Counted from the stretch's first letter, positions 1-6,805 are shown. The stretch: 14,207 nucleotides of DNA from Oceanihabitans sp. (GCA_018067265.1 JAGPUY010000310.1:1-14207); one strand, 5' to 3'. Numbers and translations: made by a program. The notes: generated by a model from the letters alone, not told the origin.

Positions 1-304
1 GTTCTGCTTTTAAAATCGATTGCGAAGCACCTTCCACATAAAAAACAATATCGCCATATTTTACTTTACTACCATCTTCAATAAGTGTTTCCACTTTCAT
101 ATCCTTATCCACATAAGCAAAAACTTGTTTTGCGAATGCTACACCAGCAATAATACCTTCATCTTTTACCAAAAGTTTTGCTTTTCCTTGTGCAGTTGCA
201 GGAATACAAGCAAGTGAGCTATGGTCACCATCACCAACGTCTTCTCTAATGGCATTAGCGATTATTAATTCTATTTCTGTATCAAATTGTGCTTTGCTTA
301 TCAT
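1..304 (-). CDS. nadC: Nicotinate-nucleotide diphosphorylase (quinolinate phosphoribosyltransferase), N-terminal part, truncated by window edge
   Basis: Read on the minus strand from an ATG at 304, the frame stays open for about 101 codons to the window edge, so only the N-terminal third is present. The enzyme converts quinolinate and PRPP to nicotinate mononucleotide, CO2 and pyrophosphate in de novo NAD synthesis, in the cytoplasm. The visible part matches the family's N-terminal domain. It starts MISKAQFDTEIE, followed by an AIREDVGDGDHSS motif (the family's conserved ED-GDGD-T/S turn), a stretch like GKAKLLVKDEGIIAGV, and DGSKVKYGDIVFYVEG, which resembles the conserved G-x-V-x-x-G-D segment. 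The catalytic PRPP-binding barrel lies outside the window. It is divergent from rlmH with 91 bases between the start codons, and a plausible promoter lies just upstream. The assignment is by motif recognition and is firm. Confidence 0.92.
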   Translation of the reverse strand, partial: MISKAQFDTEIELIIANAIREDVGDGDHSSLACIPATAQGKAKLLVKDEGIIAGVAFAKQVFAYVDKDMKVETLIEDGSKVKYGDIVFYVEGASQSILKAE

Positions 305-320
305 AAAATAATTCTTTGTG

Positions 321-353
321 CTAAAATAACGATTGAAAATCGAAATATTCAAA
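321..353 (-). promoter_or_regulatory. Putative nadC promoter (Bacteroidetes -33/-7 type)
   Basis: On the minus strand, TTTG (plus coordinates 350-353) is followed after 21 bases by TATTTTAG (321-328), which fits the -7 consensus TAnnTTTG at 7 of 8 positions. Transcription would start a few bases before the nadC ATG at 304, giving a leader of roughly ten bases. The call rests on consensus match and spacing only. Confidence 0.4.
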
Positions 354-381
354 TTTTCAAATTCCAAATTCTAAAAAACTT

Positions 382-389
382 TATCTTTG
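382..389 (+). promoter_or_regulatory. rlmH -7 promoter element, very close to the start codon
   Basis: TATCTTTG is a full match to the Bacteroidetes -7 consensus TAnnTTTG and ends only six bases before the ATG at 396. The transcript would therefore begin almost at the start codon, so the mRNA may be leaderless or nearly so. I see no clear TTTG at the expected -33 position. Confidence 0.45.
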
Positions 390-395
390 CCAAAT

Positions 396-869
396 ATGAT
401 GATTAAACTACTTGCCATTGGCAAAACAGACAACAAGCAATTACAAAGCTTAATAGACGATTACACAAAACGTCTTGGCTTTTATATAAAGTTTGAATTA
501 GAGGTTATTCCGGATTTAAAAAAGGTAAAAAACCTAAGCGAGGAGCAGCAAAAACAAAAAGAAGGCGAACTTATTTTAGCTAAATTAAACGCAACCGATG
601 TTTTAATCCTTCTAGACGAAAACGGCAAACAATTAGACTCTGTTGGCTTTTCAAACTACTTGCAAAAACACATGAATTCGGGTATCAAGCAATTGGTTTT
701 TGTAATTGGCGGACCTTACGGATTTAGTCCAGATGTATATAGTAAAGCACAAGGAAAACTATCTTTATCTAAAATGACATTCTCACACCAAATGGTGCGT
801 TTATTTGTAATAGAACAATTGTATAGAGGATTTACCATATTAAAGAATGAACCATATCATCACAGGTAA
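396..869 (+). CDS. rlmH: 23S rRNA (pseudouridine1915-N3)-methyltransferase RlmH
   Basis: RlmH is a small knotted (SPOUT) methyltransferase that uses S-adenosylmethionine to methylate pseudouridine 1915 in helix 69 of 23S rRNA on assembled 70S ribosomes. The protein has about 157 residues, the usual family length. Diagnostic segments are the N-terminal KLLAIGKTD strand, the EGELILAKL helix, LLDENGK, the cofactor loop FVIGGPYGFS, SLSKMTFSHQM and the C-terminal EQLYRGFTILKNEPYHH, which closes the knot and carries the conserved E-x-YH end. Two ATG codons (396 and 399) are possible starts; a TTG at 387 would overlap the -7 promoter box and is unlikely. The gene is divergent from nadC and convergent with hpf, whose stop lies 19 bases away. 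Identification is secure; the exact start is uncertain by one codon. Confidence 0.96.
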   Translation: MMIKLLAIGKTDNKQLQSLIDDYTKRLGFYIKFELEVIPDLKKVKNLSEEQQKQKEGELILAKLNATDVLILLDENGKQLDSVGFSNYLQKHMNSGIKQLVFVIGGPYGFSPDVYSKAQGKLSLSKMTFSHQMVRLFVIEQLYRGFTILKNEPYHHR

Positions 870-879
870 ATCCTCTATA
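822..879. repeat. Perfect 15-bp inverted repeat spanning the rlmH stop codon
   Basis: The arm TATAGAGGATTTACC (822-836) is the exact reverse complement of GGTAAATCCTCTATA (865-879), separated by 28 bases. The left arm encodes the conserved RGF residues of RlmH and the right arm contains its stop codon. It could act as a terminator or 3'-end stabiliser between the convergent rlmH and hpf genes, but the loop is long and the following AT-rich tract is not a clean T run. Confidence 0.55.
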
Positions 880-888
880 AAATTTAAT

Positions 889-1188
889 TTAATGGGTAGA
901 AAAAGTTTCTTTGCGTTTTTTAAGCTGTTTTTCTAAATCTTTAATCGTTTCACGTACTGCAACTTCATACTTTTTTTCATCAGAAGTAGCAAATACTCTT
1001 GGTCCTGGAAGACTTAGTTCGATATCACAGATTTCCCCTTTGACAGGATCATTTTCGTTCTTTTTAAAACGAACAGTAGCACTAATTAAAAATTCATATC
1101 TATTAAATAATTTATCTAGTTTTTCTGTCGTAAAAGCGTTTAACATCTCACTAACATCTACACCAACGTATTCAAAGTTTATTGTCAT
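889..1188 (-). CDS. hpf: Ribosome hibernation promoting factor, short HPF / RaiA-type
   Basis: This 99-residue protein matches the short-form HPF/YfiA (sigma-54 modulation, S30AE) family, which binds the decoding region of the 30S subunit in slow growth and inactivates or dimerises ribosomes. It shows the family's beta-alpha-beta-beta-beta-alpha pattern: strand TINFEYVGVDVS, helix EMLNAFTTEKLDKLFNRY, strands LISATVRFKKN and CDIELSLPGPRVFATSDEKK, then a basic helix YEVAVRETIKDLEKQLKKRKE that would lie along rRNA. The C-terminal dimerisation domain of long HPF is absent. The start is an ATG at 1188 with no obvious Shine-Dalgarno sequence. It lies tail-to-tail with rlmH. Minus-strand readings of roughly the same stretch as a plus-strand frame are shadows. 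Confidence in the family is high; its regulation is not visible. Confidence 0.92.
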   Translation of the reverse strand: MTINFEYVGVDVSEMLNAFTTEKLDKLFNRYEFLISATVRFKKNENDPVKGEICDIELSLPGPRVFATSDEKKYEVAVRETIKDLEKQLKKRKETFSTH

Positions 1189-1277
1189 AATCTTAAGTAT
1201 TTTATTTTTCGATTATTTAAAAATAGGCCTTTTATAGGTCATTAAAAATGATTTATGTCATATTCTTTTACTACGGA

Positions 1278-2240
1278 TTATTTTTTCCTCCCTTTTAACT
1301 TATAACCTATTGCTAATTTTGCGTTAGACAAGTTGAAAAAATACTTATTATCATTATCAAAATCTGTAGTATAAAAGCCATTTCCGTAGGTCAAACTAGC
1401 ATAGTAACGTTTATAACTATAGCCCAATCCTACATGAAAATCTATTTTATATAGCATTGGATTGGAAGGTCTGTAGCTATCTTCTTCTAAGGTAATTTTT
1501 TTGTTTATTAAAGCTATTCCAGGCATAAAATTAAAAGTAGCTGTAATATTTTCAGGAAGTTTAAAGTACGATACAAACCCCGCTAAAAGACCAAGTGCGC
1601 GTCCATTATATCTTTTAATATTTGCTTCTTCATTATAATAGGCATTTGTCTCTTCGGATAAAATAGTTGCATCTGCTGAAAAATAATCATACACACCAAA
1701 AACACCAAGTCCGCCTGTTATATACACATCTTTATTTCGCTTTTGCGGCAAGCCTGCTTTTAATTGCGAATACGAAAACGCGACATCATCAAAAGTATAT
1801 AAATAATTAATTCCGAAGGTTACCGAACGAATATCACTTCTAAAAACCGTTGGCACATCAAAATCATTTTTAACATTAAATCCTTTATACGTTTGAATAT
1901 ATAAATTTACATAATGCTGTTTCTTTAAAATAGTAGTCGCCTGCAAATCAAACCGCTTTGTTTCCGATTTATTCGGATTTTTAATATTAAAAGCAAGATC
2001 AATGATAAACTTTTCACTAGCAAGTCCAAAACCTAAACCATATCTATTATTAGGCACAAATTTAGACTTCGAATCGCCATCTTTTATGGTAAACTTTTTT
2101 ACTTTAAAATTGGAAAATATACGTACCGAATAGTTTTCTAAATTCCGATCTACTAACAAAGAATCGACATCTTCCAGCGTTTGCGAACGCGCAGAAAAAA
2201 AAGAAAAACCAAAAAGAAGGAGGAAAAACAACTTAGACAT
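1278..2240 (-). CDS. Exported beta-rich protein, probably DUF4421 family
   Basis: The frame could start at a TTG at 2273, but the ATG at 2240 gives a clean Sec signal peptide (MSKLFFLLLFGFSFFSARSQ) and I choose it, giving 320 residues. After the signal, the protein is made of alternating hydrophobic/polar strands with many aromatic residues, for example NRYGLGFGLAS, FIIDLAFNI, HYVNLYIQTYKGF, SVTFGINYLYTF and FHVGLGYSYKRYYASLTYGNGFY. It ends with a basic LGYKLK-like tail (KLAIGYKLKGRKK). This pattern, and the early NNRYGLGFGLAS block, resemble the Bacteroidetes DUF4421 family, thought to be outer-membrane or periplasmic beta-barrel-like proteins of unknown function. I see no catalytic motif. 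The gene stands alone, divergent from rdgB with 94 bases between the start codons. The export call is firm; the family name is from memory of the pattern. Confidence 0.7.
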   Translation of the reverse strand: MSKLFFLLLFGFSFFSARSQTLEDVDSLLVDRNLENYSVRIFSNFKVKKFTIKDGDSKSKFVPNNRYGLGFGLASEKFIIDLAFNIKNPNKSETKRFDLQATTILKKQHYVNLYIQTYKGFNVKNDFDVPTVFRSDIRSVTFGINYLYTFDDVAFSYSQLKAGLPQKRNKDVYITGGLGVFGVYDYFSADATILSEETNAYYNEEANIKRYNGRALGLLAGFVSYFKLPENITATFNFMPGIALINKKITLEEDSYRPSNPMLYKIDFHVGLGYSYKRYYASLTYGNGFYTTDFDNDNKYFFNLSNAKLAIGYKLKGRKK

Positions 2241-2334
2241 AAAAGTCTTTTTAAAAATATTGTGTTCTAACAAAGGATGCTTAATTTATTAATATATTTT
2301 TACAAAAGCTAAAATACATTAATTACCAGAAACT

Positions 2335-2913
2335 ATGCAACTTGTTTTCGCAACCAATAATTTAAATAAATTAAAAGAAGTACAATCTTTAATTCCGAAA
2401 CACATCAAACTTTTAAGTTTAAAAGATATTGGCTGTTTTGAAGACGTACCAGAAACGCAAAAGACTATTGCAGGTAATGCCATTCAAAAAGCAGAGTACA
2501 TCAAAGCACATTATGGCTACGACTGTTTTGCCGATGATACCGGATTAGAAGTTTTAGCCTTAAATAACGAGCCTGGCGTGTATTCTGCACGTTACGCAGG
2601 AGAACAACGAGACTCCGAAGACAATATGATTTTACTTTTAGCCAACCTGAAAGATAAAGCCAGCAGACAAGCACAATTTAAAACCGTTGTTGCTTTACAT
2701 TTAAATGGAAACTTAGAAACGTTTACCGGAATTTGTAAAGGTGAAATCACCACAGAAAAACACGGCAAAAAAGGTTTTGGTTACGATCCTATTTTTAAAG
2801 CGGAAAGTTACACCAAAACATTTGCTGAAATTTCTTTGGATGAAAAAAACAAAATTGGGCACCGAGGAAAAGCCGTTAAACAGCTTGTTGATTTTTTACA
2901 AAGTTTTAGCTAA
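2335..2913 (+). CDS. rdgB: XTP/dITP diphosphatase (non-canonical purine NTP pyrophosphatase, RdgB/HAM1)
   Basis: RdgB hydrolyses dITP, XTP and ITP to monophosphates and pyrophosphate, keeping deaminated purines out of DNA and RNA. At 192 residues it is of normal length. The sequence shows the substrate-binding N-terminus FATNNLNKLKEV (residues 5-16), the acidic metal-binding block FADDTGLEVLAL (65-76, catalytic Asp68), PGVYSARYAG (80-89), the base-recognition loop GFGYDPIF (147-154) and the C-terminal FAEISLDEKNKIGHRGKAV (163-181). The last block has GHR where many homologues have SHR. The gene stops three bases before the stop codon of the convergent monooxygenase gene, so no separate terminator fits between them. 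Assignment is firm. Confidence 0.96.
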   Translation: MQLVFATNNLNKLKEVQSLIPKHIKLLSLKDIGCFEDVPETQKTIAGNAIQKAEYIKAHYGYDCFADDTGLEVLALNNEPGVYSARYAGEQRDSEDNMILLLANLKDKASRQAQFKTVVALHLNGNLETFTGICKGEITTEKHGKKGFGYDPIFKAESYTKTFAEISLDEKNKIGHRGKAVKQLVDFLQSFS

Positions 2914-2916
2914 GCA

Positions 2917-3960
2917 CTAATCTTGACTACTTATAATATCGGTTAAATAACTAGCATCTTTAGAAACACCTCCTAAAGTTGCAGATCCGCGTGTGTACAT
3001 CCAAGGCAGTCCAATAAAATACAAGCCATCAATATTACTTACACCTCTATAATTTTTTGGATAGCTATTTTCATCCAACTCTAATCCTTCGATCCATTTA
3101 AAGTTTGGGCGATAACCAGTAGCCCAAATCACATTTTTAATCGTAGAAACCTTCGATTTTTCAAAAATAATTACTTCCTGTAATGCGTCTTTGGTTCTTC
3201 CTTTGATGATTACATTTTCTCTAGAAAGAATTTCTTTCACATCGGTACCAATAACAGGCTGTGAAAAATTACTGATTTTTTTTCCTATCCAACTGTATTT
3301 AGTAAAACTTAAAAAACCGACTAGCGTAAACCACCACCATAAGGTTTTACCCAAAATTTGCTGTGGTAAAGATCGCACGTTAGTATCTCCAGAAAAATAA
3401 ACGGTTCTAGAGGCACCTTTAGAAATTTCATTTAAAATTTGATATCCAGAATCTCCTCCTCCAACTACCAAAGCATCTCCATCTTGTAATTGCGCTACAC
3501 CTTTATAATAATTACTATGCAACTGCAGTACGCTTTTAGCTATTTTAGTATTACAAGGCGGTGTATATGGTATATGAAATGGCCCTGTGGCAACAATGAC
3601 ATTTTCAGCTAGTAATTCGCCATCTTTATACGTCACAAAAAAACCTTTCTCTGTTTTTCTAACCGAAGTAACTAAGGTATTGAGCTGTACAGGGATTTTA
3701 AAGGTTTCCACATATTGCTTAAAATAATCACTCACTTCTACTTTAGTCGGATAATGTCCTTTTGGCGCATCAAATTTAAAACCAGGCAAATGGTTATATT
3801 CGGTTGGTGTAAATAATTTTAAAGAATCCCATCGGTTTAACCAAGAAGCGCCAATTTCATTTTCACCATCTAGTACTACAAACTCCTTTTCTAATATTTT
3901 TAAATGGTAAGCCATCGATAATCCTGCTTGTGCGCCACCAATTATAATATAATCTAACAT
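2917..3960 (-). CDS. Flavin-containing monooxygenase, CzcO-like NAD(P)/FAD-dependent oxidoreductase
   Basis: The 347-residue protein has two Rossmann nucleotide-binding sites. The N-terminal one is IIGGAQAGL (residues 6-14) for FAD and the second is LVVGGGDSGYQ (164-174) for NAD(P)H. Between them lies the ATGP turn (124-127), and near the end the WATGYRPNF motif (279-287) followed by DGLYFIGLPW, all typical of class B flavoprotein monooxygenases and the CzcO group. The first motif reads GGAQAG, with Ala in the middle glycine position of GxGxxG. A WWW stretch and hydrophobic helix at about 207-220 may touch the membrane. The substrate cannot be read from sequence; related proteins oxidise N- or S-containing compounds or act in metal and oxidative stress. 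It is divergent from the Old Yellow Enzyme gene across 226 bases, which hints at a shared redox role but does not prove it. Confidence 0.85.
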   Translation of the reverse strand: MLDYIIIGGAQAGLSMAYHLKILEKEFVVLDGENEIGASWLNRWDSLKLFTPTEYNHLPGFKFDAPKGHYPTKVEVSDYFKQYVETFKIPVQLNTLVTSVRKTEKGFFVTYKDGELLAENVIVATGPFHIPYTPPCNTKIAKSVLQLHSNYYKGVAQLQDGDALVVGGGDSGYQILNEISKGASRTVYFSGDTNVRSLPQQILGKTLWWWFTLVGFLSFTKYSWIGKKISNFSQPVIGTDVKEILSRENVIIKGRTKDALQEVIIFEKSKVSTIKNVIWATGYRPNFKWIEGLELDENSYPKNYRGVSNIDGLYFIGLPWMYTRGSATLGGVSKDASYLTDIISSQD

Positions 3961-4120
3961 CTATCGTCTATCTTCTTTTATCATTAATTATCCAGCTAAG
4001 GTAAAAACTTATATAAGAAGGAACGAAAAACGGGGAATAGAATTAATTTAAATAAAAAAACAAGCATATCATTCCTATTCAAACAGTATAATTAAGACTT
4101 AGATTTCGGTACCAATTGTA

Positions 4121-4152
4121 TTTGACTCTTTTATAAAATTCCACTAACTTCG
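4121..4152 (+). promoter_or_regulatory. Putative promoter of the Old Yellow Enzyme gene
   Basis: TTTG (4121-4124) is followed after exactly 20 bases by TAACTTCG (4145-4152), a 7-of-8 match to the Bacteroidetes -7 box TAnnTTTG. The spacing fits the known 19-21 base range. The leader to the ATG at 4187 would be about 30 bases. Confidence 0.5.
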
Positions 4153-4186
4153 AAATTATTAAAAACCACTATTAAGTTCCAATCTC

Positions 4187-5419
4187 ATGCATGTATTACA
4201 AAAAGAAATGATTTTACCCAATGGCGTAATCCTAAGTAACAGGATTGCTAAATCGGCAATGAGCGAAAATTTATCGAACAAACATCACGAACCAACGCCG
4301 GTACTGATAAACGCATATAAAACTTGGGCACAAAGTGGTGCAGGATTATTGATTACTGGAAACATTATGATCGATTCGGAAGCTATTGGAGAACCAAGAA
4401 ATGTAGTCGTTCAAGATAGAAAAAACATGGAAGTCCTAAAAGCATGGGCGGCAAGCGTAAAAGGCACCAATACCCAATTATGGGCGCAGATAAATCATCC
4501 TGGCCGCCAAGCTATGGAACAAATTAATAGCACTTTAAAAGCGCCTTCTGCGGTAGCTTTAAAAACGGGTGGAAGAAAAAATACAACCAAAAAAGTACCT
4601 GAAGTTTTAAGCGAAAGTGAGATTCTAGACATCATTGAAGCGTTTGCGGAAACATCTATTATTTTAAAAGAAGCAGGCTTTTCCGGTGTTCAAATTCATG
4701 GTGCACATGGCTATTTAGTGAGTCAGTTTTTATCCCCTTACACCAACATTAGAACCGATAAATGGGGAGGAACTTTAGAAAACAGGTCTAGATTTGTTGT
4801 GGAAGTATATCGCAAAATTAGAGAACGCGTAGGAAATAATTTCCCTATTGGTATTAAACTAAATTCTACCGACTTTCAAAAAGGTGGCTTTTCGGAAGAA
4901 GAATCTATGGCAGTGGTTAAAATTCTTTCTAAAGAAGGAATGGATTTAATAGAAATATCGGGAGGAACCTATGAAGCGCCAGCCATGATGGGAAAACGCA
5001 AAGCGAGCACCATACAAAGAGAAGCGTATTTTATCGATTATATTGAGAAAGTAAGAAAAGTAACCACTACTCCTTTAATGCTAACTGGAGGATTTCGTAC
5101 GGTTTCGGTGATGCAAGATGCTGTTGCTTCCAATCAATTAGATATTATTGGAATTGCTAGACCTTTTGCGGTATTCCCTAATATTGGAAATGAAATAAAT
5201 AACGAAAGTCGCACTGATTTTACATGCCATATTAAAAAGACAGGCGTAAAAGTATTGGATGGCATGATGAACATCATATGGTACGAAGCACAAATAAAAC
5301 GAATGGGACAAGGAAAATCACCGAATCCAAATTTAAGTGGATGGTCGGTATTCTTTAATTATGTGTGGCTAATAGTAGAACAAAAACTAATAAAAAAGCC
5401 AGTTGTTATTAAGGAATAA
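4187..5419 (+). CDS. NADH:flavin oxidoreductase, Old Yellow Enzyme family
   Basis: This 410-residue protein is an FMN-dependent TIM-barrel ene-reductase that would reduce activated C=C bonds using NAD(P)H. It starts at the N-terminal NRIAKSAMSENLS segment (18-30), then shows LLITGNIMID (54-63), LWAQINHPGRQA (98-109, the usual Q-x-x-H-x-G-R block), the catalytic pair in IHGAHGYLVSQFLSP (170-184; His171 and His174), TNIRTDKWGGTLENRSRFVVEV (about 186-207) and IGIKLNSTDF (221-230). LMLTGGFRTV (297-306) and IGIARPFAVFP (321-331) form the FMN phosphate site. The C-terminal extension after about residue 345, including SGWSVFFNYVWLIVEQ, is longer than the minimal barrel and is partly hydrophobic; its role is unclear. 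A strong terminator lies downstream. The substrate is unknown. Family assignment is firm. Confidence 0.92.
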   Translation: MHVLQKEMILPNGVILSNRIAKSAMSENLSNKHHEPTPVLINAYKTWAQSGAGLLITGNIMIDSEAIGEPRNVVVQDRKNMEVLKAWAASVKGTNTQLWAQINHPGRQAMEQINSTLKAPSAVALKTGGRKNTTKKVPEVLSESEILDIIEAFAETSIILKEAGFSGVQIHGAHGYLVSQFLSPYTNIRTDKWGGTLENRSRFVVEVYRKIRERVGNNFPIGIKLNSTDFQKGGFSEEESMAVVKILSKEGMDLIEISGGTYEAPAMMGKRKASTIQREAYFIDYIEKVRKVTTTPLMLTGGFRTVSVMQDAVASNQLDIIGIARPFAVFPNIGNEINNESRTDFTCHIKKTGVKVLDGMMNIIWYEAQIKRMGQGKSPNPNLSGWSVFFNYVWLIVEQKLIKKPVVIKE

Positions 5420-5430
5420 AAAGGAGTCTA

Positions 5431-5455
5431 ATTGTTTGTTAAATTGGCAAACAAT
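5431..5455. repeat. Small hairpin downstream of the Old Yellow Enzyme gene
   Basis: ATTGTTTG (5431-5438) and CAAACAAT (5448-5455) form an 8-bp perfect stem with a 9-base loop, 12 bases after the stop codon. No T run follows, so it is a weak terminator candidate at best and may only protect the 3' end. Confidence 0.35.
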
Positions 5456-5545
5456 ATGGTATTTACTTTTAGAAAAAAAACGGATTAGCTGCTAAAGGAA
5501 TAGAATTACTGTTATACATCATTAAAAACCTATCTAAAACAAAAT

Positions 5546-5587
5546 TTAAAAGAGTGATTTTAGTTAAAAATAAAATCACTCTTTTAA
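5546..5587. terminator. Strong bidirectional terminator between the Old Yellow Enzyme and lectin genes
   Basis: Arms TTAAAAGAGTGATTTTA (5546-5562) and TAAAATCACTCTTTTAA (5571-5587) are perfect 17-base reverse complements with an 8-base loop. A-rich and T-rich flanks on both sides suit rho-independent termination in either direction, and the hairpin sits exactly between two convergent genes, 13 bases from the lectin stop codon. Confidence 0.8.
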
Positions 5588-5600
5588 TCTTATCACTTGG

Positions 5601-5945
5601 TTAATACGTGAATTTAACTCCTATTACACTCATTACTCCTTCTTTAATTGTTTTCCATTGGCCTGTAAACTCAGCGCCATAAGAAGCAGCAATTGCTGGC
5701 CCGTATTTTTGAGCATCTGCATCATTCCATAATGGCCCTGCAAGAACATCTGTTATAAAATGATTCGCTCCAGTATTTTCTACTTGAAGTTCAACCCCCA
5801 CCACACTCATTTCATTCGGATTAGTAGTTGTCCATTGACCATTCCACTTACCTTGGTGTGCTGCTGCTATTCTTGGTGCTTTTTCTTTAGCATCTTCATC
5901 ATTCCAAATTGGACCTCCTGGAATGTCTAGTTTAAATGTTGACAT
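5601..5945 (-). CDS. Mannan-binding lectin of the MVL (Microcystis viridis lectin) family, two tandem repeats
   Basis: The 114-residue protein strongly resembles MVL, a cyanobacterial lectin that binds the Man-GlcNAc core of oligomannose glycans. It consists of two tandem repeats, residues 2-53 and 62-113, which I align without gaps at 22 identical positions of 52. Each repeat has G-P-[IL]-W-N-D (11-16 and 70-75), a P-x-IAA helix, G-Q-W-x-T (36-40 and 95-99) and M-S-V-[VI]-G-V (46-51 and 105-110). The linker LQVENTGAN matches the equivalent MVL segment as I remember it. I chose the ATG at 5945 because it gives the length of MVL itself; the frame extends upstream to 5999, but those 18 residues are not lectin-like. 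There is no signal peptide and no cysteine, as in MVL. MVL has also been reported to cleave chitobiose-type glycans, so activity here is possible but unproven. Confidence 0.93.
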   Translation of the reverse strand: MSTFKLDIPGGPIWNDEDAKEKAPRIAAAHQGKWNGQWTTTNPNEMSVVGVELQVENTGANHFITDVLAGPLWNDADAQKYGPAIAASYGAEFTGQWKTIKEGVMSVIGVKFTY

Positions 5946-6396
5946 AATAGTTTGTTTTAAAACTCCTACTCTATTTAAAATTGGCTTTTCGGATTCCACC
6001 TTTCATTAAAAAGAGAATGATTGTAGCTACCTAATCGAATATTTCTTTTTAATTACAATGTAAATTTAAGATGCTATTAGGCTATATTTAAGAGTAAGTA
6101 TACCTTAATATCAAATCAAGTAAAAACACGTAATCCATTAATTTTCAAACGATTAACTTTTAAAGTGTTGCGAAAAATTAAAGTAAATAGTATTCTATGT
6201 TTTTTAACTTAAAAGAAGATTGGATTCGAAGGATTACTTCACTTTGTCAAAATAAAGATTAGTTTAGTATTATAAAGAACTACTGATAAAAAATATTAAA
6301 ACGATTCTTTATTATATTAACTTAGGTAAACTTTGGTACAAACTACATTTCAATTAAAAGCAATATCACATTTACATAATTTTAAAAACTCCTCTT
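5946..6396. other. Gene-free AT-rich stretch upstream of the lectin gene
   Basis: No frame here looks coding on either strand and I recognise no RNA gene. It must hold the lectin promoter, but I find no good TAnnTTTG box; an AGGAG lies about 18 bases before the lectin ATG, rather far for a ribosome site. GGATTACTTCACTTTG around 6230-6246 looks like a worn half of the common bacterial intergenic repeat that reads GATTCTTCGCTTTG, but the match is weak. Confidence 0.4.
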
Positions 6397-6402
6397 TCTT
6401 CC

Positions 6403-6510
6403 AATTTTCTTTAGAAAATTAAAATGCATTCTCCTCTTTTATCAAAAGAGCAGAGCCACTTATTTAGTATAATTTTAGTTAGTACTTGCTCTTCTCTTTA
6501 GTTAAAGAGA
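6403..6510. repeat. Cluster of three short hairpins, including a CATTCTCCTCTT repeat
   Basis: Three perfect small stems follow each other: AATTTTC/GAAAATT (6403-6409 and 6414-6420, loop 4), CTCTTTT/AAAAGAG (6434-6440 and 6444-6450, loop 3) and TCTCTTT/AAAGAGA (6493-6499 and 6504-6510, loop 4). The second starts inside CATTCTCCTCTT (6427-6438), which recurs exactly at 9828-9839, again followed by a short hairpin. This suggests a dispersed, partly decayed intergenic repeat family. Confidence 0.5.
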
Positions 6511-6596
6511 GGTGGTTCCGTCATACCGAATAGGAGCGTTTGACAAAAAACAGGAAGCTATTTTAAAACCTTTTTATTTAAAAACAAACTAGATAT

Positions 6597-6751
6597 CGCT
6601 AAGTGTAACAGGATCATTTAGCGTTACACGCTTCGCGTTAACGATAGCAGTGGCATCCTTTTTTTGCTGCCGTATATGGCAAAAAAGGACCTGCCTACCG
6701 TCAGGCAGGTACAACGAATAGCGTGTTAAAACCTGCCTATCGGCAGGCAGG
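6597..6751. repeat. Composite palindromic intergenic repeat (REP/MITE-like)
   Basis: Several nested inverted repeats lie here. The outer arms ACACGCT (6626-6632) and AGCGTGT (6720-6726) enclose TCCTTTTTTTGC (6656-6667) against GCAAAAAAGGA (6679-6689). Two near-identical 20-base units with CCTGCCT/AGGCAGG arms occur at 6690-6709 and 6732-6751, same orientation, differing at two bases. GTGTAAC (6603-6609) pairs with GTTACAC (6623-6629), and CGCTAA (6597-6602) with TTAGCG (6618-6623), in a pseudoknot-like order. GC content is well above its surroundings. The CCTGCCT units resemble repeats common between genes in flavobacteria. A minus-strand frame of 62 codons across it is only the repeat read through and is not a gene. 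Confidence 0.75.
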
Positions 6752-6805
6752 CGCCTAAAAAAAATTAATAAACGCAATACATAGTGCTTGTATTAAATAA
6801 AAGAG

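Noticed and set aside
20..217. 65-codon plus-strand frame at the left edge
   Set aside because: Antisense to nadC, whose conserved motifs are clear; the plus-strand product is Phe/Cys-rich without family features.
911..1237. 108-codon plus-strand frame opposite hpf
   Set aside because: It lies antisense to a well-recognised ribosome hibernation factor, and its Ser/Leu-rich composition is typical of an antisense shadow.
5946..5999. 18-residue upstream extension of the lectin gene
   Set aside because: The extra residues do not resemble a signal peptide or lectin repeat, and the ATG at 5945 gives the family length.
6603..6645. Possible integron attC-like site from the GTTACAC and GTTAACG sequences
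   Set aside because: The core does not satisfy the GTTRRRY/RYYYAAC pair rule, no integrase or gene cassette is present, and the repeat explains the symmetry.
6690..6751. The two CCTGCCT units as the start of a CRISPR array
   Set aside because: Only two palindromic units at 42-base pitch, no further repeats and no cas genes; they fit an intergenic palindromic repeat family.
6589..6777. 62-codon open frame on the minus strand across the composite repeat
   Set aside because: Its LPADRQV and LPDGRQV segments are only the CCTGCCT palindromes translated; no initiation signal or protein-like composition outside the repeat.
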